53,831 nt of DNA from Chloroflexota bacterium (lineage in GTDB: Bacteria; Chloroflexota; Anaerolineae; Anaerolineales; Villigracilaceae), in the NCBI GenBank assembly GCA_016235425.1, contig JACRLC010000029.1, forward strand, positions 1-53,831, in the 5' to 3' direction. The translations under genes were made by a program, and so were the position numbers. Positions 8,402 to 17,206 of the stretch are shown one piece after another. Numbering within the stretch: the stretch's first letter is position 1; each line of letters starts with the position of its first letter. The notes under the pieces are model-generated. The model saw only the letters and a program-made list of their open reading frames with translations, did not search any database and was not told the origin of the DNA.

Positions 8402-9427
8402 TTACGGAAAAGCGATCCCCCTGTCGACGTGACACTGCCAGCAGACGCCGCGATTGTCAATTCTCAGAAGGGAACTGCGATTGTTGCCGCCAGGTGCGTT
8501 GTTGCCGTCCGGCCATGGGATGGAGCCTGAATTACTCCCCATCCGCACGCCCGTGCCATGAGCCATATGGCAGGAAACGCACCCCGGATAATAGCCAACG
8601 AAGCCGGGATGACAGCTCATGCAGTTGGTCGTGGAAGTGTCGTTCGTTACGTGGCGGAAGGCAAAAATCGCATCCCCGGAATCGGTGGAACCGGGCGCGC
8701 CGGGATAGGGGGCGTGATAGCGGGTGTGACACTGGGCGCACCAACTCGTCATTGCGGCGTTGATCATTGTGCCCCCGACGCTGGACCCATGGTCGCCAAA
8801 GTAATCTCCATTCGCGCCGGTATAGTAGGTTTTTGCGGCCTCATCGGGCAAGTCTACTGTAGAGTCTTGTGAGCCGAAGAGCGGTTCGTTGCCGGCATTG
8901 CTGCCTTTGAGGATGCGGTATGTAGCCGTATTTCCCGCGCCAGCCCGGCCGTGCGGGTTATGGCAGTTCGTGCAGGTCAGCGAGATGCCGGCCGCGCCGG
9001 CATCCGGGACGGCGTTGATCGCGCCGTAGCCCCAGACGGTGTTCGAACCGCCAGTGACCATGTGGCTGGAGGTGACCGGGAGCACCTGGACAGTACTGCC
9101 AGACTCCCCTTCCGCCGGGTTCATGGTCACATTGACGAAACCACCCGCGCGCAGGGACCGATTGACGCTTTTATCCAGCCCATCCTCAACATTGGTGTTG
9201 GCGCCAGTGGCCGAAGAGCCATGGCAGGAAATACACAAGGCATAAGAGGTGGACTGAACCAACAAGGCTGGCCCAACCGCAGTATGGGCGCGATGACAGC
9301 TGGCGCAGGCATCCGTAGCAGCGGTATACCCACCGTGGGGACCGTTGTCCGCAAGAACAGGCGAAGCGGTCATCAAGACCAGGGCAAAGGCAATTGCGCC
9401 GATGATAGGAAACAGCGTTCGTTTCAC
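8402..9427 (-). CDS. Heptahaem cytochrome c, doubled CXXCH motif family
   Basis: I start this at the GTG at 9427, which has a GGGAG site eight bases upstream; the open frame runs a further twelve codons to a TTG. About 341 residues: signal peptide (FPIIGAIAFALVLMTASPVLA), then DNGPHGGYTAATDACASCHRAHTA. Haem motifs are CASCH, CISCH, CTNCH, CAQCH, CMSCH, CVSCH and CWQCH (seven). Paralogue of the products at 5648 and 9554, with the same spacing of the first two haems and the same terminal RIDNRGVCWQCH block. Likely a secreted or wall-associated electron carrier. Confidence 0.87.
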   Translation of the reverse strand: MKRTLFPIIGAIAFALVLMTASPVLADNGPHGGYTAATDACASCHRAHTAVGPALLVQSTSYALCISCHGSSATGANTNVEDGLDKSVNRSLRAGGFVNVTMNPAEGESGSTVQVLPVTSSHMVTGGSNTVWGYGAINAVPDAGAAGISLTCTNCHNPHGRAGAGNTATYRILKGSNAGNEPLFGSQDSTVDLPDEAAKTYYTGANGDYFGDHGSSVGGTMINAAMTSWCAQCHTRYHAPYPGAPGSTDSGDAIFAFRHVTNDTSTTNCMSCHPGFVGYYPGCVSCHMAHGTGVRMGSNSGSIPWPDGNNAPGGNNRSSLLRIDNRGVCWQCHVDRGIAFP

Positions 9428-9553
9428 GGCTTTCTCCCGGTTGTACCAGAAGGGTAGGCCCAAAAGAGCGGCTCACCCCTCATGGTACAATCCGCCTGGG
9501 TAGTGGGAGTGAGGGGAGGCGGCCAACCAAAACACCCTCACCCCTCTACTCTC

Positions 9554-10507
9554 TTATTTCTGGTGGCAGACTTCGCAGACAGCCCGGTTATCCAGGCGCA
9601 GAAGAGCGCTATCCGCAACTGTTGTGTTGCCGGGTTGTGTGCCGGAACCGGTCGGACCGCCATTAGCAAATCCAGCCATCGTCGCTGAAGAGCCATGAGG
9701 GAGGTGGCAAGTCTGGCAGGCTACTGTGTTGTTTGTCCCGGTCTCAGCGAGCGGCAGGGTTAACCCACCCATTCCCACAGTCTCAGGATTCGCATTCGCA
9801 CCATAGGTATAGGCCATACCGATACGGTGAGTGTAGGTCGAGCCATCCAGCGTGCTTCCCTGTCCGGGGTTGGTCTTGTGATATGCGCCGTGGCAGGCCG
9901 CGCAGATATTGCTTTGGCCCGTGCTCCATTGTTCCGTGTCGTAATCCTTGGCCGCGCCTTCATCAACTTGTGCAACTGCAACAGCGGCTCCGTTGACAGT
10001 TGCCTTGAGAATTCGATAGTTGGGTGAGCCATGCGGGTCATGACAGGAGGCGCAAGAGAAGGTGGCATCAGTGATGGCAACCTGCACACCGCGGTTGGTC
10101 GCGCCGTTACCCCAAGCCAGGTTGGTGTTGCCCGCGCCGGTCATCTCGTGCTTGGACGTGGTGGCGACAGTCTTGTAGAAGTCAAAGCCACCGGCAAGCA
10201 GAGGCGCGTTATCGGTAGTGTTAGCAGTGCCGGTTGTGCTGGCGCTGCGGGTGGACAGGAAGTACCCATCCTGAACATCAGTGTCTGCGCCAGTGCCGGT
10301 AGTGCCGTGACAGGACATGCACAGGGCATAGGTGCTGGTCTCCACCAACAGTTTCGGGCCTGTGGCGGTGTGTGCCCGGTGGCATCCCGCGCAGGCATCT
10401 GTCGTGGCGGTGTAACCGCCGTGGGGACCGCCGTTCGCAGAAGCCGTCCCGGCAATTACCAGAACGAGAACAATTGCGACCAGCAGTACGAAAAAGTATT
10501 TTCTCAT
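9554..10507 (-). CDS. Hexahaem cytochrome c, doubled CXXCH motif family
   Basis: Start set at the ATG at 10507, about ten bases after an AAGGAGA site; upstream in-frame codons lack one. About 317 residues: signal (YFFVLLVAIVLVLVIAGTASA), then GGPHGGYTATTDACAGCHRAHTA. Six haem motifs: CAGCH, CMSCH, CASCH, CAACH, CQTCH and CEVCH, ending LRLDNRAVCEVCHQK. It lacks the extra mid-protein motif of its two paralogues. Gly/Thr/Asn-rich spacers suggest an extracellular, protease-resistant fold. The three paralogues probably arose by tandem duplication. Confidence 0.87.
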   Translation of the reverse strand: MRKYFFVLLVAIVLVLVIAGTASANGGPHGGYTATTDACAGCHRAHTATGPKLLVETSTYALCMSCHGTTGTGADTDVQDGYFLSTRSASTTGTANTTDNAPLLAGGFDFYKTVATTSKHEMTGAGNTNLAWGNGATNRGVQVAITDATFSCASCHDPHGSPNYRILKATVNGAAVAVAQVDEGAAKDYDTEQWSTGQSNICAACHGAYHKTNPGQGSTLDGSTYTHRIGMAYTYGANANPETVGMGGLTLPLAETGTNNTVACQTCHLPHGSSATMAGFANGGPTGSGTQPGNTTVADSALLRLDNRAVCEVCHQK

Positions 10508-10587
10508 ATTAAACATTCTCCTTGTTTCTTGATTGATCTGCTTGTATTGGAAGTTGTTTTTTTCGTTCGATTGGCGTTCCTTTCTGC

Positions 10588-11817
10588 TCAATACGACCAG
10601 ACCTGTATGCGGTTGTTTTCCCGGTCCGCGATATACAGCCTGCCCGTATCGTCGAGCACGATATCATTGGGATAATTAAAGAGGCCGTCACCCAGTCCCC
10701 AATCGCCGAAAGCGTAAAGGAAAGCTGGTTCCTGGCCTGCGACATCGTAGACCTTGACGTTCTGGCCTACGGCATCAACTATGTGAAGGCGGTCGCGTTC
10801 ATCCATAAACGCGCCGCGCGGCAAACTGAGAGCGCCATCGCCTGTGCCGCGGCCAAACTCGGAGAGGAAGCTGCCCTCGGGGCTCCAGACAGAGATACGC
10901 CCATTATTTCCATCGGAAACGTAGACGCGGTTCTGGCTGTCCACGACCGCCACATTGGGATAAAGGAACTCCCCGGAGTTCTGGCCGGTTTTGCCAAAAC
11001 TGGACTGGGCGGGATGAAAGAACAACGTGGGCCAGACAAATATATCGCCCGCCGGGAATTTCCTGACGAGATGGTTGTCCCCAGCGACGTCCGTCAGCCA
11101 CAGATTGCCGGCCCGGTCAAAGCGGACCCCGAGCGGATCCCAGATTGGAACATTCGGCGCGGGCAGGATCTTCTCGTCTTCAGCCGTCTTCTGGTAATTG
11201 ACGGAGCCGGTAAATACGCTGTAATTGAACGTGGTACCGGAAGGCATCCCGCCAATTTGCGAGGCCACGTACGCGTTCAACGTCAGGTTGGGAGAAAGGA
11301 TCGTATCGAGGTAATTGCCATCCTTGTCGTAGACAAAGATCGCGTTCTGCAGGCGGTCTGTGACAAAGACGCGCCCGGTCAAATCCACCGCGACATAGAC
11401 CGGTGAGCGCTCACCCGCCGAGGTCTTGGGAGGAGCAAATGAGAAGAGCGGGTTGCCGCTGCGGTCGAATACCTTGACTAGGCGGTCGCCGCCGGTTTCG
11501 GCCACGTAGACCCGCCCGCCATCCGGCGAGATAGCCACGCCGACGGGCTGGTCCAACCCATAGATCGAGAACAGGTAATGCGGCGGATAGTTGAGGTTGA
11601 CCACCGGGAGAATTTCAGGCAACGGCGCGGGGCGCTGAATGTATCGGTAGAACAGCCCGCAGACACAACATAACAAAAGGAGCAGGAGCAGTAATAGAAG
11701 CAGGAGCGATTTGCGCCGGCGTTCCTCCTGCTTCAGTTCCTTCTCCCCGTCCATGGGTGCGGATTCAGCTGGGACCTTTGGCCCTTCTACATCTTCTTCT
11801 TTGTTTTTGCGGGTCAT
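10588..11817 (-). CDS. Membrane-anchored NHL-repeat beta-propeller protein
   Basis: A 409-residue protein: charged cytosolic N-terminus, a transmembrane helix with an unbroken run of twelve leucines, CCVCG, then an extracytoplasmic beta-propeller. NHL-type blades are clear (QPVGVAISPDGGRVYVAETGGDRLVKVFD, and the final GLFNYPNDIVLDDTGRLYIADRENNRIQVW), about six in all. Such propellers scaffold protein complexes, and NHL proteins often sit among multihaem cytochrome genes. The ribosome site AGGTGA overlaps the stop of the TPR gene (TAGGTGACTCATG), so the pair is co-translated. Confidence 0.85.
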   Translation of the reverse strand: MTRKNKEEDVEGPKVPAESAPMDGEKELKQEERRRKSLLLLLLLLLLLLCCVCGLFYRYIQRPAPLPEILPVVNLNYPPHYLFSIYGLDQPVGVAISPDGGRVYVAETGGDRLVKVFDRSGNPLFSFAPPKTSAGERSPVYVAVDLTGRVFVTDRLQNAIFVYDKDGNYLDTILSPNLTLNAYVASQIGGMPSGTTFNYSVFTGSVNYQKTAEDEKILPAPNVPIWDPLGVRFDRAGNLWLTDVAGDNHLVRKFPAGDIFVWPTLFFHPAQSSFGKTGQNSGEFLYPNVAVVDSQNRVYVSDGNNGRISVWSPEGSFLSEFGRGTGDGALSLPRGAFMDERDRLHIVDAVGQNVKVYDVAGQEPAFLYAFGDWGLGDGLFNYPNDIVLDDTGRLYIADRENNRIQVWSY

Positions 11818-11824
11818 GAGTCAC

Positions 11825-12784
11825 CTAGTTTTGCATCTTTGCTTCGACGCGGCCAAGAGCCTGCGATGCAGTATAGTTATTCGGGTCTATTTGCAGGGCG
11901 TGTTCCAGGTTTGCCTTTGCGGATTGCAGGTCGCCGAGTTCCTCGTACGTGAGGCCGAGGCCGATGAAAGCCGGCGCAAAATCGGACAATCCCTTTACAG
12001 CTTTCTCGAGTTCGACACGCGCGGTCTCGTAATCCTTCGTCGAGAACGCCACCATGCCGAGCGCATAATTCGCATGGTCGGCCTTGCCGAGCGCGGTGTA
12101 ACTGGTTACCATGCCTTGATACGCTTCGGTGTAATTCGGCACGAAACGCACAGCCTCCTCATAATTCTGGACGGCCTTCTCGTGCTGGTCTGTTTCTGCG
12201 TACGCGCTCCCGAGCAGATAAAAAGCATCAGCGTCGGTTGCATTGATCTGCACAGCCTGTAAAAGCGGCTCGATGGCGTCATCGAAACGCTCCATTGCAA
12301 TGTAACTCTTGCCCAGGAAATAAAGCGCGGTCTCCAGGCTGCTATCCATTCCGGCAGTGGGCAGTTTCGAGCGAATGGAGACGAACAGTTCCAGCGGACT
12401 GATGGCCTGATCCCAGTTCTCCAATGTGGCCTGCGAGACGCCGATCACAAACATGGCGCGCTCGTTATCTGGATAAGCATTCAGCACCTTCACGGCCTGT
12501 TCGATGGCATTCTCGTAGCGGTTATCCACCATGTAACTTTCCGCCAGAGCCAGCCGAAGCTCGATCTCATCCGGGTGCTGGCGGACAGCATCCTCCAGCT
12601 CCTGAATGGACTTTTCCACGGGCGACTGATCGCCGATATGGACATAACGATCCCAGTAGTAGTAGCTTCCGAAACTCACCGCCGATAGCAACAAGGCGAT
12701 CCCCATATACAATACAATTCGTTTCAGTTGATTGGCCTCGGAAAAGAAACCTTTAAAAACTTCCATCAGATTTGCGAACTTCAT
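11825..12784 (-). CDS. Membrane-anchored TPR protein
   Basis: A 319-residue protein with one N-terminal transmembrane helix (IVLYMGIALLLSAVSFGSYYYW) and then about six tetratricopeptide repeats from residue 60 to the end (for example AFYLLGSAYAETDQHEKAVQNYEEAVRFVP and AFIGLGLTYEELGDLQSAKANLEHALQIDP). TPR proteins of this type help assemble periplasmic complexes and are frequent in cytochrome c maturation loci (compare NrfG/CcmI). It lies directly between the decahaem gene at 12794 and the NHL protein; an assembly role for the multihaem proteins is a reasonable inference. GAGGTGA precedes the ATG. Confidence 0.83.
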   Translation of the reverse strand: MKFANLMEVFKGFFSEANQLKRIVLYMGIALLLSAVSFGSYYYWDRYVHIGDQSPVEKSIQELEDAVRQHPDEIELRLALAESYMVDNRYENAIEQAVKVLNAYPDNERAMFVIGVSQATLENWDQAISPLELFVSIRSKLPTAGMDSSLETALYFLGKSYIAMERFDDAIEPLLQAVQINATDADAFYLLGSAYAETDQHEKAVQNYEEAVRFVPNYTEAYQGMVTSYTALGKADHANYALGMVAFSTKDYETARVELEKAVKGLSDFAPAFIGLGLTYEELGDLQSAKANLEHALQIDPNNYTASQALGRVEAKMQN

Positions 12785-12793
12785 TTTTCACCT

Positions 12794-14353
12794 CTATGGA
12801 TTCTTGAAAATGCCGGCAGGGTGGCAGCGCGTGCAAAGGATATTCTGGTGGCAGGTATAGCAAACCTGATTACCCTGCTTCTTGTATTCTTCAGGATGCG
12901 TGAAAAGCATATCCTCCGGATGCGACAGATTGTGGCACGCGCCGTTGTTGCAAAAACCCTGGCCGTGACAATTCAAGCAGGTTTGTTTATCGGCCTCGCT
13001 GACATTGCGATGTTCAATCGTCCAGCGGAAATCGGAATGCGTGGATGGAATGCTGCCAACGATGACCGGCGCTTCCACCAAGAGGTCATTGCCGCGTCCA
13101 ACGATTGGCACGCTGTGACACAAATTACATTTAGAGCTGATGGCCTGTTCGCTCCCATCCTCGTCAATCGAAACGTGCTTCCCATCATGGCATCGGAAAC
13201 AGCCCATCGAAGGGGTGTGCCTTTCGTTATTCGGGTTGGTCTCCCAATTCAGTTTCATATCCGGAAAATTCGTTTCGGTATAGATGCGTTTGATTTGGGC
13301 AATCGCTTCAATCACCTTGGCGTCCAGGCCGGAGGAAATTGACGAGGATCCGCCGCCTGAAACAAGGCGGACGCCGTAGAGTTCAGCCAGCCCTTCGATA
13401 GCCGCGAACGCCTCCTCCTCCGACGGGTAGGCCTGCTTCAGTAATTCGACAGCTTTCAAGCGGATGGAGGGGATATCCCGCGAAATCAAACCGTCTTCAA
13501 TGGCCTGGTCAACCGCCTGTTCGGGGTAGGGGATGTAATGGGCCGTGCGGTTATGGCAATCAATACAGTCCATTCGCCGAACGCGCCCATCCTCCCAGGC
13601 CTTTTCGACAAAGGATGTACCGGACATGGTTGCCACGTCGCGCGAGAAAAAATCCTTGATCGTGCCGTCAGGTTGTTTAATGCCCACCCACAGCATCACC
13701 TGGCGCTGATCATCTGCGGCAATGTAATAGACTTCGCTGTTGATATGCCAGTGAATACCCTGACTAATGCCACTGCTTTCCTGCCACCCGCCCATCTTGA
13801 GGATCAACGTGCTTTGAACCGGGGTATTCGCCTTATCGTTATCGAAATGCAAAACCGTCTTTACGATATTGTCCTTGAACGTGGTCGGCGAATGACAGGT
13901 TTCGCAAGTCTCGCGCGCAGGGCGCAGGTTCATCACCGGGCTTTTGATTGGGCGGTGATAGGTATCCAGGGCCTCCGCAACCACCTGGCGCAACCCATCA
14001 ATTTTCGACTTTACGAAGAAATTAGCCCCAGGCCCGATATGACACTCGGCACAGCGCACATTGCCGTGCGCCGATGCCTGATAGCGCACCCATTGCGGGT
14101 CCATGGAATGACAGGTTGTTCCGCAGAACTCGGCGCTTTCGGTATATTCGTAAGTGTGTACACCGCCGATCAGGAAAGCCACTCCTGCGACAGCCAATGC
14201 GGCCAGTGCAAAAAAAGCTTTCAGACGCTGGCGAGGATCGCTCAAATCGAGGGAAATCTTTGGCCAGCGGAACCAGCCGCGGATCCCGCGTGAAGCGACG
14301 GGTGTTTCGGTCTGGCTTGCGTTAGTCCGTCGTCCCAAGTTCAACCATTTCAT
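12794..14353 (-). CDS. NapC/NrfH-like membrane-anchored decahaem cytochrome c
   Basis: A 519-residue protein. After a charged N-terminus there is one transmembrane helix (ALAALAVAGVAFLIGGVHTY), then FCGTTCHSM, the wide first haem motif followed by Met that typifies the NapC/NrfH/NirT quinol-oxidising family, and CAECHIGPGANFFVKSKIDG. Ten haem motifs: CGTTCH, CAECH, CETCH, CIDCH, CFRCH, CNLCH, CLNCH, CNNGACH (CX4CH), CYTCH and CTRCH. The C-terminal half goes well beyond a tetrahaem NapC. It overlaps the 3' end of the cytochrome b gene by 32 bases, which argues for a stoichiometric complex. GAGG precedes the ATG. Confidence 0.87.
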   Translation of the reverse strand: MKWLNLGRRTNASQTETPVASRGIRGWFRWPKISLDLSDPRQRLKAFFALAALAVAGVAFLIGGVHTYEYTESAEFCGTTCHSMDPQWVRYQASAHGNVRCAECHIGPGANFFVKSKIDGLRQVVAEALDTYHRPIKSPVMNLRPARETCETCHSPTTFKDNIVKTVLHFDNDKANTPVQSTLILKMGGWQESSGISQGIHWHINSEVYYIAADDQRQVMLWVGIKQPDGTIKDFFSRDVATMSGTSFVEKAWEDGRVRRMDCIDCHNRTAHYIPYPEQAVDQAIEDGLISRDIPSIRLKAVELLKQAYPSEEEAFAAIEGLAELYGVRLVSGGGSSSISSGLDAKVIEAIAQIKRIYTETNFPDMKLNWETNPNNERHTPSMGCFRCHDGKHVSIDEDGSEQAISSKCNLCHSVPIVGRGNDLLVEAPVIVGSIPSTHSDFRWTIEHRNVSEADKQTCLNCHGQGFCNNGACHNLSHPEDMLFTHPEEYKKQGNQVCYTCHQNILCTRCHPAGIFKNP

Positions 14354-15233
14354 GAGATACCTCTACTGTTTCCTTGGTTTCGTTTTGATGTTTGAGGCTG
14401 GCCTTATGGATAAATTCGACCGCCGCCAAAATTCGGCGATATTCCAAAGCATGGGTTTCCTGCATTTCCTCTTCTGTCATTACGCCGGTGAAAATGCTCT
14501 GGTTGTTCTCTTTGATGACGGTGTGATACATGTGCCAGGTGAGGATCGCAAGAACTGCGAGGATGGCTTCCCAGGCATGAATGGTGCGGGCGATGGGGAT
14601 GGCAATGCCGGGCAGAAGGGAGGTGATCAGCAGGGGAAACCATTGAAAAATGCCGGTGATGCCCATGATGACGGTCCCCCAAAGCAAAGCCCAGTATTCA
14701 ACTTTTTCCTCAATCGAAAATCGGTCGAAGGCCGGGCGTTCCTTTGCCATGTTCAGGTTGAATTTGAACATGCCCAGCAAGCCTTTCAAGTCGTCCCACT
14801 TGGGCCACATACTGCCAAGTTCGCGTTTGACGAACCACAGATAAATGATTCCCGAAAAATGATAGATCGCCTGGATTCCAAAAACGATTGCGGCAAGATG
14901 ATGGATGGTGCGAAGCGTTTCAATTCCGCCGAGCAGTATGTTGATGACCCAGCTCACAATGCCGATCCTGCTGAACGACTGCATCAGTCCGGTAAGTCCA
15001 AGCGTAGTGAAGGAACCGATCAGGATTTGATGTTCAAAACGCTCGCGCGCGTTGAAGCGAATGAAAACGCGTGTTCCGTCCGGTAAGATTTGCATTCGGC
15101 CGGCCAGTTCACGCGCCGTTTGCAGGCGACGCGCGCGCACCCTTGCCCGGATCTTCTCGACCTCGGCGTTTTCTTCGGCCTGGTGGCCGGCTTGTGATTT
15201 ATTGCTGGTCATTTTTTTCGAAATCGTACTCAT
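14322..15233 (-). CDS. Di-haem cytochrome b membrane subunit (b561 / FdnI-like)
   Basis: I place the start at the ATG at 15233, preceded by GGAGGAGG seven bases upstream, although the frame is open for 27 more codons inside the previous gene. About 303 residues. After a charged helical N-terminus there are four predicted membrane helices with well-placed histidines: FEHQILIGSF, IHHLAAIVFGIQAIYHFSG and ARTIHAWEAILAVLAILTWHMYHTVI. This pattern fits the formate-dehydrogenase-gamma / b561 superfamily that carries two b haems and reacts with quinone. It is flanked by and overlaps two decahaem cytochromes, recalling the CbcL-type cytochrome b plus multihaem c systems of Geobacter. Confidence 0.85.
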   Translation of the reverse strand: MSTISKKMTSNKSQAGHQAEENAEVEKIRARVRARRLQTARELAGRMQILPDGTRVFIRFNARERFEHQILIGSFTTLGLTGLMQSFSRIGIVSWVINILLGGIETLRTIHHLAAIVFGIQAIYHFSGIIYLWFVKRELGSMWPKWDDLKGLLGMFKFNLNMAKERPAFDRFSIEEKVEYWALLWGTVIMGITGIFQWFPLLITSLLPGIAIPIARTIHAWEAILAVLAILTWHMYHTVIKENNQSIFTGVMTEEEMQETHALEYRRILAAVEFIHKASLKHQNETKETVEVSHEMVELGTTD

Positions 15234-16554
15234 CCAGTTCCTCCTCCGCGATCGCCTTAAGGCGGGCGCGTTGATGTTGTTTTTCAGACCACCGTTTGCG
15301 GGCATCCAGCCCAATGTAGAGCGCGAAGCCGCCCAATGTTCCGGGAATAAGCAACTTGTAGGCTACGTTGACGCCATACAGAGCCGGTGTTTTTTCCCAG
15401 GTTGGCGTGTAGTGGCTGAGCCATGCCTGAGGGAAGCGGATGGATGCTTCTTCGTGGCACTGCTGGCAGGTCTTTTGCAGGTTATCCGGATAGACTGATG
15501 AAAGCGGATCGTCTGCAGGCCGGATGTTATGAACGCCATGGCAATCGAAGCAGACTGCCTTATTGCTGGAGAGTCCGCCTTTCTCACGGAAGAGATTGAC
15601 CGTCCGTCCATGGAAATCATTCAGGTAGCTGTTGAAGACATCCGTTGAAATTTCGTATTTTTCCATCAGCGCTTTATCGCCGTGACACTTTCCACAGATT
15701 ACAATGCTGTCTCCGCGGAAGGAAGGATCGCGCGGCCCGCGTACGCTATGGACTCCGTGACAGTCAATGCAACTAGGCACATCCGGGTTCGAATCGTGTT
15801 CCAAAGCGGCGCCATGGACACTGCTTTGGTAGGATGAATAAACGGCTTCATGGCAGGTCGAACAAGTCTGCGATATTTTGGAACGCGGTTTATTCGGCGG
15901 GGTGATCTCGTGACTGCCGTGGCAGTCAATACAAACAGGAGCCTGCGTATTCCCGCTGTTCAAAACTTTGACGTGGGCGCTGTCAATGGTGGAATCGAAT
16001 TCCTTTTCATGGCACGGACGGCAATACTCATTAATTGGCAGACTCATGGCGCGCTGGTCGGCATAGGGGAGGCTGACGCTCATGGCGACGAATTTTGTCT
16101 GCATATTCCCGCCCTGTTCATCATGGCACTCCATGCAATTTACCTGTTCGGTTTCATTATGTGGGTAACCCGTGATGTCGGGATGGCAGGCCACGCATTG
16201 CAATCCCTTTTGTCCATGCACGGATCTGGCGTAATGATCCTCAGAAACAAACAATGAGATTTCCTGGCGATTTTCAAAAACCCCAATGAATTCCGGGTTG
16301 GAATGACACATCAAACAATTGCTATGAGGATCCACATCCACTGGAACGGGCGGTGTTACTGCAACCGGAGTGCCTGCCTGTTCCACAGGAGTTGGCTCGA
16401 CCTGAAGCGGTGAAGGAGTGACCGTGGGTGTTGACAGCAAATCCGTTGAATACGAGCTGGCCTGGACTTTGGAGACGGTCCATCCTGACCAGGCTAGAAT
16501 ACCTAACAACCCAGCGCCAACTACTATCTTTCGAAGATTAAGGTGTACGATCAA
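15199..16554 (-). CDS. Decahaem cytochrome c with N- and C-terminal membrane anchors
   Basis: TTG start at 16554 with AAGGAGA seven bases upstream. 451 residues: signal-anchor, Pro/Thr spacer, then ten CxxCH motifs (CLMCH, CVACH, CMECH, CRPCH, CIDCH, CSTCH, CIDCH, CGKCH, CFDCH, CQQCH) spread over about residues 80-375, several followed by HGSH or HGVH second ligands. A C-terminal helix (LLIPGTLGGFALYIGL) and an acidic tail follow. The last codons contain the ribosome site of the cytochrome b gene, a 35-base overlap. First structural gene after the two-component system, so probably first in the operon. Confidence 0.87.
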   Translation of the reverse strand: MIVHLNLRKIVVGAGLLGILAWSGWTVSKVQASSYSTDLLSTPTVTPSPLQVEPTPVEQAGTPVAVTPPVPVDVDPHSNCLMCHSNPEFIGVFENRQEISLFVSEDHYARSVHGQKGLQCVACHPDITGYPHNETEQVNCMECHDEQGGNMQTKFVAMSVSLPYADQRAMSLPINEYCRPCHEKEFDSTIDSAHVKVLNSGNTQAPVCIDCHGSHEITPPNKPRSKISQTCSTCHEAVYSSYQSSVHGAALEHDSNPDVPSCIDCHGVHSVRGPRDPSFRGDSIVICGKCHGDKALMEKYEISTDVFNSYLNDFHGRTVNLFREKGGLSSNKAVCFDCHGVHNIRPADDPLSSVYPDNLQKTCQQCHEEASIRFPQAWLSHYTPTWEKTPALYGVNVAYKLLIPGTLGGFALYIGLDARKRWSEKQHQRARLKAIAEEELDEYDFEKNDQQ

Positions 16555-16570
16555 CGTTTATCTCCTTGTT

Positions 16571-16981
16571 TTACCCAACAACATGGTCCACTGAAAGCCC
16601 CCTTGCAGTGTCCGTCAAGATGTATGAGAAATGATCCTTCGATTGTTGAATGATGTCCACCAGTTCCCGGACTCCATTTGCCGGGTATTGTTCACTTTGG
16701 ATGATCTGGATCCTGGATTGACCAAGCCGCAGATAGATAATGATCAGGCTGGGCAATATGTTCAAAAGTTGTTTCAGGGAATGTTGCTCGATTTGTTGTG
16801 ATTCGCTTTCTTCCAGGATAACGGCCAGGGGATGAAATGTCTCAATATCAGCTATCACGTTCGGTTCATTGTTATCAAATACCCGCAATTCAAGCGACTC
16901 CGGATATTCCCGTAAGCGCGAGATGATCCCATCGGCCAGCAGGGAGTGGCCTGTCAATATGGCGATCCTTGAATTCGTCAT
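16571..16981 (-). CDS. Stand-alone receiver-like (pseudo-receiver) protein
   Basis: About 136 residues from the ATG at 16981. It begins SRIAILTGHSLLADGIISRLREYPESLELRVFDN, which resembles the first strand and helix of a NarL-type receiver, and has PLAVILEESES where a phospho-accepting Asp would normally stand (VLLDL). The acidic DD pair of true receivers is replaced by TGHS. There is no DNA-binding domain. It may be a degenerate receiver that modulates the adjacent two-component system. It lies 16 bp before the decahaem gene and probably heads that operon. Family assignment is tentative. Confidence 0.55.
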   Translation of the reverse strand: MTNSRIAILTGHSLLADGIISRLREYPESLELRVFDNNEPNVIADIETFHPLAVILEESESQQIEQHSLKQLLNILPSLIIIYLRLGQSRIQIIQSEQYPANGVRELVDIIQQSKDHFSYILTDTARGLSVDHVVG

Positions 16982-17146
16982 CTTGGCTGAACCTCGACAA
17001 TATTTGTGAACATTTGCACAATAGTATAGTGGATGCAACTTTTTAATCCAACACTAATCAAGGTAAATATCGAATTATTACGGGTAGTTTTCTTTGGGAG
17101 ATAAAACATCCAAAAAGGTGGGGCGCAACCTACCTTGCCGGGTAGC

Positions 17147-17177
17147 AAAAAAAACGACTGTTCCATTGGAACAGTCG
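17147..17177 (-). terminator. Intrinsic terminator after the NarL-like regulator
   Basis: On the minus strand CGACTGTTCC-AAT-GGAACAGTCG forms a perfect ten-bp stem followed directly by a run of T residues. It separates the two-component pair from the decahaem operon. Confidence 0.85.
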
Positions 17178-17206
17178 CAGGATACTTCGGGTGTGAATAA
17201 CAGAGC

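Noticed and set aside
7702-8763. A 353-codon plus-strand frame
   Set aside because: Antisense to the haem lipoprotein, SRPBCC and heptahaem genes; Arg/His/Gly-rich composition typical of a shadow frame.
12794-14353. Possible NrfA-type nitrite reductase or octahaem hydroxylamine oxidoreductase
   Set aside because: I see no CxxCK motif and no catalytic signature in any of the cytochromes, so they are read as electron carriers, not reductases.
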